Position numbers and translations under genes: made by a program | Virus record (IMG/VR): IMGVR_UViG_3300044733_003944 | Span: 1 to 64,000 of that record | Strand: one strand, 5' to 3' | Source of the DNA: a virus | Length of the DNA stretch: 64,000 bases | The notes under the pieces: model-generated | Database searches by the model: none | Seen by the model: the letters and a program-made list of their open reading frames with translations, nothing else | Told to the model about the DNA's origin: nothing | Part shown: one piece after another, positions 63,471-64,000 of the stretch | Layout of the letters: each line of letters opens with the position of its first letter | Position numbering within the stretch: position 1 is the stretch's first letter

Positions 63471-63888
63471 TGGTGGACCTAGAGGGCTCCGACTCCCTCG
63501 TCCGGCTCGTTTTGTCAAAAAGACAACTACATGTTTAGGTTAAGGTTTTTCATACCTTCCAAAATATTTGGTTCCTATTTTGACATTGTCACCAAAAACT
63601 GTGTCGAGTTCACTTTTGTTACGGTAGCCCTCTGAACGAGACCGTTGTTTCCTTTTAGAGTGAAAACCAACTCATCTACGACTTCTGTTACTAGGTATCT
63701 GTCTGACCGACCCTCCGTTTCCGTATCTTATTAAGCTACAGTAACTTCAGAACCTCTTAGTAAACCAAGAGTTTCCATTTTGTTTAGCACATTGCCAGTT
63801 GTTTTCTAAGTCAGTTTTTAAAGAGATTAACTTAGTCCCTACATGCTTCTTTTATCCAACCAACGCCCGTCAAATCCGATATAGGCCC
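63471..63888 (-). ncRNA. ssrA: tmRNA (transfer-messenger RNA)
   Basis: Read on the minus strand, the 5' end is GGGCCTATATCGGATTTGACGG, which keeps the tmRNA signature GGATTYGACGG. The 3' end is CCCTCTAGGTCCACCA with encoded CCA. GGGCCTA pairs TAGGTCC to form the acceptor helix. The probable tag frame is 63796 to 63731: it starts GNVLNK, ends GSEVTVA and is followed by TAATAA, 21 residues in all. The end VTVA differs from the usual LAA. The T-loop AGTCGGAG is also unusual. It would rescue stalled ribosomes and tag their products. Its length (418 nt) fits tmRNA. Confidence 0.9.
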
Positions 63889-63903
63889 ATATATCTTTAA
63901 TGA

Positions 63904-63918
63904 CTATTTTCAAAGAAC
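63904..63918 (-). promoter_or_regulatory. boxA-like element before the tmRNA
   Basis: On the minus strand GTTCTTTGAAAATAG lies between the promoter and the mature tmRNA 5' end, like the elements before the tRNAs and the giant RNA. Confidence 0.55.
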
Positions 63919-63925
63919 TATAGAA

Positions 63926-63956
63926 CAAATATAATACAAAGATTTCACTTTGACAA
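63926..63956 (-). promoter_or_regulatory. host-type promoter of the tmRNA
   Basis: On the minus strand TTG (63956-63954) and TATATTTG (63933-63926) are separated by 20 bases. Confidence 0.75.
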
Positions 63957-63971
63957 TATATTTATAAATAC

Positions 63972-64000
63972 ATGAGAAAAAGACTATTAATAGAAGAAGA
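63972..64000 (+). CDS. start of another tagged gene (cut by window edge)
   Basis: Nine codons (MRKRLLIEE) follow a TATTTATA box 11 bases upstream. Both the box and the L-I-E segment match the tagged genes, so another member probably begins here. Confidence 0.5.

Overview
The window looks like part of a large (jumbo-type) tailed-phage genome whose host is a member of the Bacteroidota, probably the Flavobacteriia. Nothing in it resembles chromosomal housekeeping blocks. It has densely packed short AT-rich genes on both strands, about 30 tRNA genes, a tmRNA, several HNH/Vsr-type selfish nucleases, cell-wall hydrolases and holin-like proteins. The host assignment rests on three things: promoters of the Bacteroidota sigma-A form (TTG, 19-20 nt, TAnnTTTG), type-9-secretion/gliding C-terminal domains with SprB-like repeats, and short A-rich leaders without strong Shine-Dalgarno sites. 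No capsid, tail, terminase or polymerase gene is visible, so the phage assignment is an inference from the whole.

Layout. 1-9.2 kb: glycosyltransferases, a membrane lysozyme, a short UvrC-like nuclease, three secreted Gly-rich/PKD/type-9 proteins, and UmuD/UmuC. 9.2-17.3 kb: a run of proteins sharing a short N-terminal helical tag, including a DHH phosphoesterase fused to a muralytic-like domain. 17.3-23.6 kb: an accessory island with a restriction-modification pair flanked by 36-bp repeats, an RmlD-like reductase, two HNH endonucleases and two long non-coding stretches. 23.6-46.4 kb: many more tagged proteins, an FKBP isomerase, a second, 816-residue adhesin-like type-9 protein, a zinc protease and large membrane-active proteins. 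46.4-56.3 kb: a tRNA array covering all twenty amino acids, interleaved with small genes, homing nucleases and several structured-looking non-coding segments. 56.3-58.75 kb: an integron-like array of gene cassettes separated by attC-like hairpins, with no integrase. 58.75-62.4 kb: small phage genes, a holin candidate, a GAF membrane protein and an M15 peptidase. 62.4-63.9 kb: a giant candidate non-coding RNA next to a tmRNA on the minus strand.

Three systems stand out. (1) About 25-30 otherwise unrelated proteins begin with one of four related amphipathic N-terminal segments, mostly ending in I/L-x-E. By analogy with T4 capsid-targeting sequences and prohead-protease sites, these may address proteins into the phage head; the tagged set includes lysozyme, acetyltransferase, DHH/muralytic and membrane-active proteins. 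(2) An integrase-less cassette array sits directly against a phage tRNA gene. (3) Stable-RNA transcripts (tRNAs, the large RNAs, the tmRNA) share host-like promoters and a boxA-like element (GTTCTTTGA) of the kind used for rRNA antitermination. Most tagged genes instead have a TATTTATA box just upstream, suggesting a separate, probably late, promoter class.

All coordinates come from reading the sequence and the translations. Family assignments are by motif recognition only; no database search was possible.
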